From Pararge aegeria (taxonomy: Eukaryota > Arthropoda > Insecta > Lepidoptera > Nymphalidae), in NCBI RefSeq assembly GCF_905163445.1, contig NC_053190.1, positions 2,234,501 through 2,298,500 on the forward strand: a DNA stretch of 64,000 bases, in the 5' to 3' direction. Below are positions 52,985-63,519 of this stretch, in pieces. The position numbers and the translations under genes are program-made. The notes below the pieces were generated by a model. The model searched no databases. It saw only the letters and a list, made by a program, of their open reading frames with translations, and was not told the origin of the DNA. Within the stretch, counting starts at the first letter, position 1; each line of letters opens with the position of its first letter.

Positions 52985-53105
52985 AGTAGAGCTATTTGTG
53001 ACAGAGCTCGTCCGGAGCTTATTACTGTGAGCTATTGAGCTTATTACCATTTGTTTCGGTCTAAAGGTCGTGGTTGTCGATCTAATTATAAGCACATTGT
53101 GCTTA
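52985..53105 (+). repeat. Interspersed repeat F, short
   Basis: TTTGTGACAGAGCTCGTCCG, TTCGGTCTAAAGGTCGTGGT. Confidence 0.55.
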
Positions 53106-53111
53106 ATAAGC

Positions 53112-53430
53112 TTATGAGCGGTGATTGCCCAGTGGGTAGGCGCTCGACTTCACTTTCGGGGCCGAGTTCGAATCCCAGCAAGCATCTGTAACTTTTCTAA
53201 GTTTTATTTCAAGTAATTAAAATATCAATTGCTTCAACGGTGAAGGAAAACATCGTGAGGAAACCAGTATGCCTGAGAGTTCTACTTAATGTTCTCAAAG
53301 GTGTGTGGAGTCCACCAATCCACACTGGGCCTGCGTGGTGGACTATTGCCTTAACCCTTTCTCATTGTGGGAGGAGATCCGTGCCATATAGTGGGCCGGT
53401 AATGGGTTGATGAGGATGATGATGAGGCTC
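53112..53430 (+). mobile_element. SINE-B copy, full length
   Basis: GAGCGGTGATTGCCCAGTGG, GGCCGAGTTCGAATCCCAGC, AACATCGTGAGGAAACCAGT, GGGCCTGCGTGGTGGACTA, GGGTTGATGAGGATGATG. The best-kept copy. Confidence 0.9.
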
Positions 53431-53446
53431 ATAACGATAAGTCAAA

Positions 53447-53900
53447 TAAGTCAAATATTTCTTTATTCAAATAGGCACATAGATGGCACTTTTGATCCGT
53501 TATTATAAACAAAATGTGTACATAGCAGTGAGTAGTGATGGCGATAACTACAATCGTAAACTTAAAACTAAAGTTACGAGGCTTCCAAACGCGCCCTGGT
53601 CTAAGAAGAAGCCCACAACAAACTTAGCCGGGTGTTCTTTTTGTTATCACTATCTCCCATTGTCATTAGAAAATATTTAAGAAGCAACCTGGTTAGAGCA
53701 ATTGTTTACACCCAAGCTTTTTTATCGTTTACGTAATCTTTTATACTATAATAGCACTTTTCTATAAGCTTTCGCTTAATACAAACTATGAACTTCTTTA
53801 GTGACATCCCCAAGATATCAACCGGTAATTTATTGTAAAATTCTATACAATTTCCTTTAAATGAATTGCTTATTTTGTGTAGTCTAGTGTACTGCACGTT
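53447..53900 (-). mobile_element. LINE-D 3' end, older copy
   Basis: Short tail (CAAATAAGTCAAATATTTCT), 3' UTR and 63 C-terminal codons (K-L-P-V-D-I-L-G-M-S-L-K-K-F). More diverged from 48033 than the 16503 copy is. 5' end at about 53900. Confidence 0.8.
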
Positions 53901-54020
53901 CGTTGCATGTTCTGCGAAGTATTTCTCTGTTTATAGTCTATGGGGGTTTTTCATTTACCATTACGTGGAACTTTCCACGTAATGAAAAAAGCTTGGTCCG
54001 TCAATAATGTGATTACAAAA
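53901..54020 (+). repeat. Interspersed repeat F, 3' part
   Basis: GTTGCATGTTCTGCGAAGTA, TTATAGTCTATGGGGGTTTT, TTGGTCCGTCAATAATG. Joined to the truncated 5' end of LINE-D, so the LINE inserted into it or beside it. Confidence 0.55.
53960..53983. repeat. Perfect 11-bp hairpin, CT loop
   Basis: ATTACGTGGAA, CT, TTCCACGTAAT inside repeat F. Other F copies show only one arm. Confidence 0.8.
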
Positions 54021-54024
54021 AAAA

Positions 54025-54940
54025 AAAACCGTAAAAATGTGTCAACCGTAATTATATTCATTGTGAAAACTCGTTCAGAGATTTTACATGTATAAAAAGT
54101 ATACTAAATATTAAAATTTCGGTTTAGATCTACGATTCGAAAGCCACAAAATAAAGGATTAAAAGTGGGCGTGCAAGTATTTTATAGTCGGGGTATCAGT
54201 CGTCCAATTGAAGATTTTGGTATATTTAAATTAACATTATATATATAGTAGGTGAATATGAAAGCAAATCCAAATAAAAATTATTTATGCGCTTTACATA
54301 AGTTATTGGCGAAACACTTATATTGTTAGAATAAACTTCTTAATAAGAATGTCAATAGAAAATAGTCTTTCCTTGTCCCACTACAAACCATTACCGTAGT
54401 ACCGAAAGAGATACCAAATGGCTCCAGTGATACCACAAAACTGTCTTGCAGCACAGCGTACTGAGGAAGTTGGAAATAAACCAGTATCGTATCATTGCGT
54501 TCGATGCATTTTTATAGCTAGAGTCATAAACGAAATGGTTGAGACGAAACTACAATAGTGCACTTAAGTTTCTCATAAACGCTATATCACTTCCTTTAGA
54601 CGAACATTGTTATTTATTTACGGTTCTACTTGTAGACAGCGTAATTGGGTTATTGACTCGCATTTGTTTCCTGTAGTGGTAAAAAGAGGACGTTTCCTAA
54701 TAAACTTGAAACTCTCTAGAATAATTTAAAAAATTGGTTTTTAATTTTTTCTTCAAACCTAAAGCTAATAAATATTTGATTAATCAAATATATTATTATC
54801 ATATTTGTTTTACTTTATAATATACCACGACCATTGTTTAAAAAAACTTCCTAAAAGACAAAGCTCTTAATTTTATTACATAAAATCTGGTCATAATGAC
54901 GCCTAATCGTCATCCACGTAATTAAATACGCGTTATTAGC
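54025..54940. other. No feature recognised
   Basis: Unique-looking AT-rich sequence. Confidence 0.4.
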
Positions 54941-54979
54941 GTCAGGTTAATTTAAAAATTAATTTCGTAGCAGTCTTGG

Positions 54980-55280
54980 AGATTTCCAAACAAGCGAAGC
55001 TTTTATAGAATAACACTGAGCGAGACATAAATACCAATTCGAGTGCACTACGGGTTAAGGCACAGATAAACGCTGTGCTGTAAACCAAGAATGTATTACG
55101 ATAGTTTCTAGAGATGACGTTACACAGTAGCGCTGTGCTGGAAGACGTTATGAGATGGAAGCGACGCCGGTCGCTCGTCACTGCAAGTAAGAAAAGTGAG
55201 CTTCGAACACCCGCCCGCATACAAATAGTTCGCAAAATGGAAAACTGGCGACGAGTTGCGACTTGCGACGCTTTCGGGTG
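54980..55280 (+). promoter_or_regulatory. CpG-rich patch with donor-like site
   Basis: GC-richer, CpG-bearing sequence (GATGGAAGCGACGCCGGTCG, GTTGCGACTTGCGACGC). TTTTATAGAAT lies at its left edge, and a donor-like CAA|GTAAG sits near 55185. It could be a 5' exon and promoter of a + strand transcript. The 80-codon frame has no recognisable domain. Confidence 0.2.
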
Positions 55281-55289
55281 GAAGTCACG

Positions 55290-56060
55290 ATTCAGTAAAA
55301 TAAGTTTAAATTGTAATAATACGATTCAAAAAAAAAAAGAGTATCCACTCTTTTAGTCTAACCAAATGAAGAATAAAGGGTTAAAAAGTTACATGGTTTA
55401 CTAATGTGTTTTAAATGAGATTTCCCGTTTTGCTTTTATTCTTTGTTCTAAAAACTATAAATACCCATAAATCTATAGACGTACGTAACTATCCATATCG
55501 TAGAACAATATAGTATCATCACTATATTTTTAAATTGATTTTATGTTAAAATGTTTTTTAGATGATAATATTATGACCTTAAACTCTATTTGTCAGCTGG
55601 ATACAAAAGGCTATGCTCGTACCCACACTCGAAGCCTGAATAATCTCTCACTATTAAACCAGATGCAGAATTATATCCAGTTTGACGAGACTTCTTCCAA
55701 AACAACAATAATTCATTAGGAAGCCCGTGAATGGGGGTAGAATTACAGCACTGAATGAACATCATTACGATTTTAATCCTCGCCCCGATAAATCAGAACC
55801 AACACTGATTGCCGCGATTTCAACTGAATTATTAGAATGGGTATAGTTTATTAATTTAATGGTGCCCATAAAGTACTAACTACAAACTCTATATTATAAA
55901 GCTTACTACAAAGATTTAATTTGCTAGCTCTGCAGTCACCCTGTTTTTACAGGGCCCGTAGCTTTGTTTCAGAGGTTGAGCAAAAAAAATGACATAAACC
56001 GTAATGGAAAAAAAAATGGAAAAACGGTTAAAAGTCAATATATTTCCTATATTCATTAAC
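55290..56060. other. No feature recognised
   Basis: AT-rich. TTTTTACAGGGCCCGTAGCT near 55950 is an acceptor-like site with no open frame to support it. Confidence 0.4.
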
Positions 56061-56062
56061 TA

Positions 56063-56540
56063 CTAGCTGTTGACCGCGTCTGCGTTTGATTTTGTTTTTT
56101 GATGTGGCATTCAATTTTGTAGTATTTCTAAAAAAAAAATAAAGTATTCAGTATCGATAAGCCTTAAATGAGGGGTTTGCTGCTATCCTGAGGAGTTCTG
56201 TCCTCTCTGCTCAACCACATTTATCAGATCTACACAAAGTTTAGGTAAAATTAAAAACATATTATAACCTCTATAGTACAAAAATAATTACTAAAATTGG
56301 TTATAATTTGTGGGAGTTATGTGTAAAATCGTCAAACACTTTCATCCCCTCTCCCAAAGGAACCGAGCTTAATGTCGGGATAAAAAGTATTCTATATTAC
56401 TTCTAACACTTCCAAAAATATGTGTACAAAGTTTCATGAGGATCGGTTAAGCAGTTTTCGCGTGAAAGCGTAACAAACAAACTTACATTGACATTTATAA
56501 TATTAGTAATAATAATAATAAGGATAGGGTTAGGGATAGG
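56063..56540 (-). mobile_element. Helitron-like element
   Basis: CTAG at 56063-56066 with CTGTTGACCGCGTCTGCG. Body as in 41159. The 5' end is blurred by AATAATAATAATAAGG and TAGGGTTAGGGATAGGGAT expansions. Confidence 0.7.
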
Positions 56541-56542
56541 GA

Positions 56543-56765
56543 TTGAAGCGTTGATGTTCTAGTGGTTAGGACTTCGGCCTCCCTTCCAAGAGACGCAGTT
56601 CTAACTTTTCCGAGTTTTAAGCGTTTTTTTAAAATAATTATCACTTACTTGAACGATAAAATACCGTTCCAAGAGTTCTCCATAATGTTTTCAAAGGCAT
56701 GTTTTACTAATACGCAATTGGGTAGCGGGGTGGACTACGCCTAAAATCAACCATGGACTACCACT
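56543..56765 (+). mobile_element. SINE-B copy, diverged
   Basis: GAAGCGTTGATGTTCTAGTG, TTTTCCGAGTTTTAAGCG, AAGAGTTCTCCATAATG, GGGTGGACTACGCC. It directly follows the Helitron-like 5' end. Confidence 0.65.
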
Positions 56766-56769
56766 AGCC

Positions 56770-58380
56770 CACGTTTTAAGTCTAGTCAGTATTTCATTTA
56801 TTTTTGTTTATAAAGAATCCGCCTCAAATTACCCTTCCTTCTTATTCTTTGAAAATTATTTTTGTTTATAAATTCAAAGAGATTTTATCTGAAAAACTTA
56901 AAAAAAATGTACTTAGTATCCTTTAGCGTTTTAACAAAAACATCCCCTTTATAAAATCAACAAGCGTTTCGTATAAAATGAAACTTGAAAGGTTGTAACA
57001 GATTCAAAGCATAAAAAAGTATATACAAACGAATTATGAGGCAATTCAAAATTTCTTTGATGAAACCCTTCAGTTGGTACCGCTGTTTACGTTTCCCAGC
57101 GATTTCGCGAAGTAAACAAAAACGGAACATCTTAATCTAGATAAAAGAACCTTTCGCAACGGGTTAAACACTCGAACGACAAACATCGCTTCAGAGACTT
57201 CAAAAGCTCAGACAGAATTTCTTCGGGGTGAATAGGGAAAAGGGAATAGTTGGTGTGAGAAAAAAAATAATTTTAATCTGGTTTAGTAAAGTAGTCGAGG
57301 CGTCGGGGAGACCAGAGTCAGGTGGCACGTTGAAAAAGAAAACTCATTACTTCTTATTCACCAACGGAGATATAGTGAAGTTCGCCATCTGTTGCAGCGA
57401 TAGTAAATATTTATCGATGTTCTGTAACTTCAAGGCCAAATGAGCTTTACAAAACTACATTGTTTACCTATGCTTGTACGAGATAAAACTGAAGAGTTCG
57501 TTTAATTTAACGAGCTGAAATACCAATCTGGTTCAAAAGTTTGTAATAGATTAATATATACGTTGGACGATCACTTTTTGGCTCTTCTTTTCGGGCAATA
57601 TTAAATCATACAATTATCTGTTCAACACGCATGCGTTATAGGCAGCCTCCAGCCTTTTTTCTCATATAACCTTTCTCGACATAAATTCTAGACTCGGCCA
57701 CTCTCTATCTCTATTCAAAGTATTATGTAAATTATGGGCTTCACACCGAAATACGTAGTTTTGATAAATTTTTGCTTCGTATAAGTCGCTAATACAAAGT
57801 CTTAGCAATGTTAAATACTTTCAAATTTAAATAGCTAACATGTACGCAGGTATATCTTGCAAGTTATTTATTTTTATTCCAGCAAGCCGTTATAGCTGAA
57901 TAGGGAACGCAATAAAAATTCATTTCAACTTGGAAGAGCTATTTAAATAAATTTTCAAACGTCACTTATCGGCGAACCGACTTGGCCTTATTGTATTTAA
58001 TGCGTTCCGCAAGATATATCGATAAACTTGGACCATTGGCACGTCATCCCTATCCAGAGGCCCGGCGATAAATTTTAAAAGAACGCATCAGTATGCTAGT
58101 GTCGTTGCGCCGTCTTCACATTGAGCAGGACAAAGCAAGATATATTATGTCTGTATGAGCAATACTGCTATTAGCTGGCTGGAACTCGGCAACGTTGAAC
58201 TTTAAAGTAGGTATTGGTTTTGTGATACGTTGCAGAGGGTTATGTTTTTGAACAGGATCTATAGCATCTGACATTACTAAATATTTAACCGTTGCAGATA
58301 GAAGGATTTATGTTCTGACATTTGTCTACCTAAAAGTGATTTTGTCACAAAAATTGTGTTGCCCATAGGGCTATAATTAA
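56770..58380. other. Unique-looking sequence, no gene called
   Basis: No named repeat. A 71-codon frame at 57228 (GTG start) has no motif or splice support. Confidence 0.4.
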
Positions 58381-58386
58381 TAATAA

Positions 58387-58429
58387 TATTAACGTTTACT
58401 ATAATATTGTTACATAGTAAACGTTAATA
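58387..58429. repeat. Perfect 15-bp hairpin
   Basis: TATTAACGTTTACTA and its exact complement around a 13-nt loop. Confidence 0.8.
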
Positions 58430-58434
58430 AACGT

Positions 58435-59770
58435 ACTGCTTCGTCCGTCAATTATTATAGTAAGAAAACTGCAGTTCTTAAGTTATTAACAATTAGAACG
58501 AGTGATAATACTCGGTACTAGCCTTTCAAAATTTCAACTTATATAAAAGTATACAACAAGTTTACTTTCCACTACGAACAAAGCAGGGCCTGAGTATGTA
58601 ACGCCTTATCAAAGATAATTCCTAGGCATACATTTACCTTTCACTAATCGATTATCACTAAGTAACTCATATAACTATCTCATATAACTAGTCTATAATA
58701 GTTGTCACAAGGTGTGGTATTTTGTGTTGTCATTATCATTTTTCGTATGGATAAAAAAAGGTTATTAAAAAAACGAATTTAATTTTTTTTATCTGTCAAG
58801 TGTCAATTTACTATAAACACACCGCTATACGCAACGCTGAATCGGGGTTAAAACTTAAGATGGCGTCTAACGACGTTAGTCATCATCGAAAAGGTAGTCG
58901 GGTTTACAAGATTTAGTGAAAACCAGCATAAGAAATAAAAATCACTATTCCCAATTCTTTATCGTTTACTTAATTCTAATCTTGTTATATTTAATTTACA
59001 GAAACTTAAGACTTTTAATTAAAAAATTATATGTACTTAAAATAAAATGACGAAAATGATATTAAAATCCCTCTGAATTCAAAATAATATATTGCAAACA
59101 AAATTAAACGTACCGTTCGAAACGATGGTAAATGTATCCAAATGAGATTTGCTCCCAAACCTAATGCCTGCTTCGGAAAGTGTTCAGGTGATTTGGGAGT
59201 GCGGGCTACAGATTGAATTTAGCTTGTGGCCCCAGAGAGATGGATATGTCATGGTCAGGGACAACGTCTTTCTAGATAAGATATATTTAGAATAAAACTA
59301 GCGTGCCTGGCCGGTGTTTTCCTGTCATGAAAAATAAACAAAATCCTGGAATCTGATCGCAATGCTGCCAGGTATCCTTATCAAAATAAGCCATCCCGGG
59401 ATAAACGTAAACACTTACAAAAAAAGTACCTTACTAAACTAAGCATATCGCATATATACCTACCTATTTCCTGTATTTGTTTTTATGCGTCAAATTGTAT
59501 ATGCTGTTTTGTTATGCTTTTCTGTTTTTTTGCACTTTTTATAATGTATTATAAAAGTATTTTCGTTCATTCATTCATTTTTCATACTCCTCGTAACTTC
59601 TAAACGAAATTTTCAATATTTTTTTTTCAAACAGGACCCCATTACTAAAACTCCACGGTCCTTCCATCTGTCTGTCACCCGGCATTAAAAGCGATAGCTA
59701 CTGAGTTGAAATTTTCACAGATGCTGTATTTCCGTTGTCGCTATAACAACAAATACTAAAAACCATAATA
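58435..59770. other. No feature recognised
   Basis: No named repeat or exon. Confidence 0.4.
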
Positions 59771-59777
59771 AAGTTAA

Positions 59778-59818
59778 TAAATGTTTTTCACCGTTTTATA
59801 AACGGTGAAAAACATTTA
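59778..59818. repeat. Perfect 19-bp hairpin, TAT loop
   Basis: TAAATGTTTTTCACCGTTT, TAT, then the exact complement. The cleanest hairpin in the window. Confidence 0.9.
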
Positions 59819-59824
59819 CATTCA

Positions 59825-60115
59825 TTAACTAAAATAAACATAAAAAAAAACAGACAAATAAAGCGTATATTGTTAAAGTGAAAAAAACTCGGGTCTGTAC
59901 CGTACTTACTGCCCTAGATTGCTGCACATCTACAAGTCCATCTTTTTATACGATCTATCGCTAGCTTAAGAACTACAGAACCATATTAGTAAATAAATAG
60001 CAAAAAAACTTAGCATCGTCTTCAGACAATAATCGTTAACACTAAAAGTTTACCAATATTTAAAAAAACGTGTTAAAACGTGCAAAATACCGTTTAGTTA
60101 AGTTAATGTGACCTC
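59825..60115. other. No feature recognised
   Basis: AT-rich. Confidence 0.4.
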
Positions 60116-60118
60116 TAA

Positions 60119-60149
60119 AAATCGTTCTATAAGGGATATAGAACGATTT
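60119..60149. repeat. Perfect 13-bp hairpin
   Basis: AAATCGTTCTATA, loop AGGGA, TATAGAACGATTT. Confidence 0.85.
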
Positions 60150-60154
60150 GTATT

Positions 60155-60850
60155 ATCTAGTATTGATTTAGTATTTTATAAGTCGCTAAATTTTTCTTTA
60201 CCCAATTGATTTGTAATACTTCACAATTTTAGTATTTCAATCATTCTACTACCGAGTGAAGATATAAGCTGATCCAATTGTTTTAAAACATATTTTTCAC
60301 TACGAAAATCGATACGTAAATATAAGAAAAATGTATCACATTTATGTTAACTTTTATTGTAAATGTACCACTCCGACGATATCAGCAACGTATCAAATAT
60401 CACTGCAAGCAATATCAAAACGAATCCTTTGAGGTACTTTCATCCATGCTCTTGTTGAATTAATAAAACAAATATTAAATTGTCGATGGCTCTTCTAGAA
60501 ACAATAACGTATTATATCGAGGCCGATGTAAGCACGCACCCTCCTTGGGGACCCCTTTCCCCCATTTATTTACTTCTGTAACATCGCTTTATGATACTCA
60601 ACTGTGCACTTTTTTTATTATTCATAACATTAATATCTTTTACATTAGCGTGTTTTTCTATTTACGTTATTGGTGTTCGAGATTCTCTATGGGATTTGTC
60701 TATTATTTCAGCATTAAAGATTTTTTATTCTTTATTAATACCTACTAAATGTTTTTATGTTTTTGACTTTTTTATTTTATGTCAGCGTATAGTCCATAAC
60801 ACAGACACTGATATTGTTTCAAGGTTATCGTATTTCTTTAAACGAGCAAT
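60155..60850. other. No gene called
   Basis: Overlapping + frames (67 and 91 codons) are Phe/Ile/Leu-rich because the DNA is T-rich. I see no signal or domain that makes them genes. Confidence 0.35.
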
Positions 60851-60854
60851 TCTT

Positions 60855-61169
60855 GTATATATATAATTGGAATATCGGAATCGGCTCCAACGATTTTCAT
60901 GAAATTTAGTATACAGGGGGTTTCGGGGGCGATAAATCGATCTAGCTAGGATTCATTTTTAGAAAATATCATTTCATTCGTGTTTTATCGATAAATATAT
61001 ATTTGTATATATAATTGGAATCTCAGAAACTGCTCCAACGATTTTCGCGGGCGATACATCGATTTAGCTAGGATTGATTTATATTGGAATCTCAGAATCA
61101 TTTATATTGGACATACGACTATTTTTTTAAGTCGACTCATTCGCGGACGAAGTCGCGTGGGTCTGCTAG
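60855..61169 (+). mobile_element. Helitron-like element with internal duplication
   Basis: TATATATAATTGGAAT, GGCTCCAACGATTTTC and GGGCGATAAATCGATC occur twice (60870-60950 and 61005-61070). The 3' end is CGCGGACGAAGTCGCGTGGG-TCTG-CTAG|T, with a palindrome 7-8 nt before CTAG at 61166-61169. The 5' terminus is not fixed. Confidence 0.65.
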
Positions 61170-61174
61170 TAATA

Positions 61175-61545
61175 TAATTAAATCTGATTACTTGGACTGA
61201 CATTGGACCAAACTTTAGACCCTAAAAGAAATGCTATATTTCTATTTAACAGAAAAACACAATACCAAACCAACAATTTGGCCATGGCCATGTCAGTGAA
61301 TTGTAAAGACATCGAAATCCGCAATAAAACATTCAACACCACTGAAACAAAAAATTAATGAATGATATTAAACAATGTTTAAATATGCTAGAAATAAAAA
61401 ACAACTTGCAGTTAGCTAACGAGATCTGTACTGAAATAATTTTGACGACTACAAATTTAGATAACAGTTGCTTTTATCTAAATGTTATAGTCGCTAACTT
61501 GGGATAAACCTCACTCACTCAGCCTGCTTTGTTATTTTTTTACCT
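61175..61545. other. No feature recognised
   Basis: AT-rich. Confidence 0.4.
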
Positions 61546-61552
61546 CTACAAA

Positions 61553-61873
61553 TTAGCCCTTGAGTACAATCCCAACAGGTGGTAAGTTATGATGCACTCT
61601 AAGATAGTAGCGGGCGAACCTGTTAGGGAATATGGTAGTCATATTCCTAATCGGTTTCTACGCGACATCGCACTGAAACACTAAATCGCTTAGCGCCGCT
61701 CGTCTTTGTCGGTAGTGTGGTAACTAGCCACGGCCAAAGCCTCCCAACAGACCAGAGCAGAGAAACTTCAGAAATTATTATCTTCCAAATTCCAATCCTT
61801 GCCCCTTCCAGGAATCGAACCGGGGACCTCCTATTTAAATTCAGAGCTCTAACCGTTGCGACAGGGAGGTCGT
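61553..61873 (-). mobile_element. SINE-C copy, full length
   Basis: Head GACGACCTCCCTGTCGCAAC at 61873, B box GGTTCGATTCCTGG, TGGCTAGTTACCACACTACC, and end AACAGGTTCGCCCGCTACTA. It stops about 78 bp before the exon candidate's acceptor. Confidence 0.85.
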
Positions 61874-61950
61874 CAAATTTTTAGTAAACATAGTGCTGCT
61901 TGATTAGGAATTACCTCTTCTTCTTCTTTTTTTGCTTTTTTGGCTTTTAG

Positions 61951-62025
61951 GTGTGCCAAATCGGCACGTTGTACTTCGCCAATGTCACGTATACTTGCAA
62001 GATCCACAAAGGTGATTGTCAAAAG
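61951..62025 (+). CDS. Candidate 75-nt internal exon, extracellular-type
   Basis: A long pyrimidine tract (61910-61946, interrupted by few purines) ends in TTTTAG at 61950. The donor AAG|GTAAAC is at 62025/62026. The frame is phase 0 at both ends: 25 codons, no stop. The end reads N-V-T-Y-T-C-K-I-H-K-G-D-C-Q-K, and the start is V-C-Q-I-G. It has three Cys, a C-x6-C pair and an N-V-T glycosylation sequon, so an extracellular or lumenal segment is likely. C-x6-C preceded by a Tyr/Asn-rich stretch loosely recalls half of a Kazal/follistatin domain, but spacing to the first Cys (13 residues) is longer than usual; I make no family call. No neighbouring exon is identified. It lies on the same strand as the candidate ratchet site near 5788. 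Confidence 0.55.
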
Positions 62026-62029
62026 GTAA

Positions 62030-62588
62030 ACATTATATAACTATAGCACTATACTTTTTTTAATCTTAGTATTCCAAAAAAAGGCGTTCGTAATGGAGTG
62101 TGGTCTATGGTTAGTGTTATAATCCAAAGATTTTTTTAATTATAAATCATAATATTTAGAGCTGAATTTTGTTAGATTTAATATATTTCTATCATTAGCG
62201 ATCGCTAAATATTTCATTAGTTTTTTTTGTTAAATAAAACGGAAAGATATTGCATACAGAAAATGCTCTAACTATCTATGATTACTTGATTGAAGTTTAT
62301 ATTATATATCATTGCATATCAATTACAAACCACATGAGTATTGTTATTCGATTATACGATACAAAATGTTTTGCAAACTAATAACAATAGAAACACCATT
62401 AATCACTAACTAAACGTCATCGCCTATAAGACACAATGTACAGTGTACATCTATCCTTTCACCAAATGATAACGCCGTCTAGTATTACACGCTAATTAAT
62501 TGTTAATCCGCATACAAAGCAAATCAATTATGGCCCTATAATTAAGATGGGGACAGTATTAGAGGCCGGACAGTGTGCACGCATCTTT
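62030..62588. other. No feature recognised
   Basis: AT-rich, presumably intron downstream of the exon candidate. Confidence 0.4.
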
Positions 62589-62592
62589 GTAT

Positions 62593-62860
62593 TAATGACA
62601 AGGTTGCTTGGAAGCATCCGGCTCCGCTTTCAGCTCTCACAAGATAGAAAAATGAATGTTAAAATGCAAAATGTAAATTGTTGATGTTGGAAAAGAGCAA
62701 CTGCTGAGTTTCTTACCGGCTTCTTCTCGGTAGAATCTGCCTTCCGAACCGGTGGTAGAATCACTACAAACAGACAGACTTGACGTTTCAAAAGTGCTTA
62801 TATTAGGCCTACTTGAAATAAATGAATTTTGAATTTTGAATTTGAATTTTGAATTTTGTA
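62593..62860 (+). mobile_element. LINE-E 3' end, young-looking
   Basis: AATGACAAGGTTGCTTGGAA through the full 3' UTR to GAATTTTGAATTTTGAATTT. Almost identical to 36190-36445, and the 5' truncation lies just before the terminal N-D-K codons. Confidence 0.8.
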
Positions 62861-62946
62861 TCTATGTATTTCGGTATGTCAGTTTAATAAAAAGCAGGGA
62901 CTCGAAACATATGATTTAATTAACTTATGTTATAACTTTAAAAATG

Positions 62947-63265
62947 AAGCGGTGACAGCTCAGAGGTTAAAGACTTCTGCTTCACTTTCGGGAGCCCGAG
63001 TTCAAATCCCAGCACTCACTTTAACCTTACCTCTAACTTTTCTAAGTTATGTGCGTTTTGATCAATTAAAATATCACTTGCTGCAACTGTAAAGGAAAAA
63101 ATCGTGAGGAAACCTGCATGCTTGAGAGTATAAAGTTCTCAAAGACGTGTGGAGTCCACCAATGGGCCAACGTGGTGGACTACGGCCTAAACCCATTCTT
63201 ATCCTGGGGGTAGACCCGTGCCCTGTAGTGGGTTATGTTCCGGTTATGTATTGATATGATGATGA
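62947..63265 (+). mobile_element. SINE-B copy, full length
   Basis: GAAGCGGTGACAGCTCAGAG, GAGTTCAAATCCCAGC, AAATCGTGAGGAAACCTGCA, GTGCCCTGTAGTGGGTTATG, ATGATGATGATAATGAT. Confidence 0.85.
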
Positions 63266-63294
63266 TAATGATCCGACAAATTTTACTGCGCTAT

Positions 63295-63345
63295 TGGAAC
63301 GAACGAACGAATATACTTTCATTGCACACCAAAAAAGTACATAAA
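63295..63345 (-). repeat. LINE 3' end G
   Basis: ACGAACGAATATACTTTCAT, TGCACACCAAAAAAGTAC. Confidence 0.5.
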
Positions 63346-63439
63346 AAACAAATGTGTATTTATGTACACGCGTTAGAAGTTATATTTCTTTGGAGTAACA
63401 AGATAAAAATGTTCTCAAAAATTGTATCTACTACTTTTC

Positions 63440-63500
63440 TTTAGTAAATTTTTACGACGCACGTGCGCACCAAAAACCGACACCCTGAACTTGGTATTTT
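63440..63500 (+). repeat. Interspersed repeat I, fragment
   Basis: TTTTTACGACGCACGTGCGC, CCGACACCCTGAACTTGG, as at 15190-15250. Confidence 0.5.
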
Positions 63501-63519
63501 AGTTTTTCAAAAAAATGTT

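Noticed and set aside
60545..60866. Hydrophobic + strand frames resembling membrane proteins
   Set aside because: Hydrophobicity follows from T-rich DNA; the two frames overlap and no signal or topology pattern is convincing.
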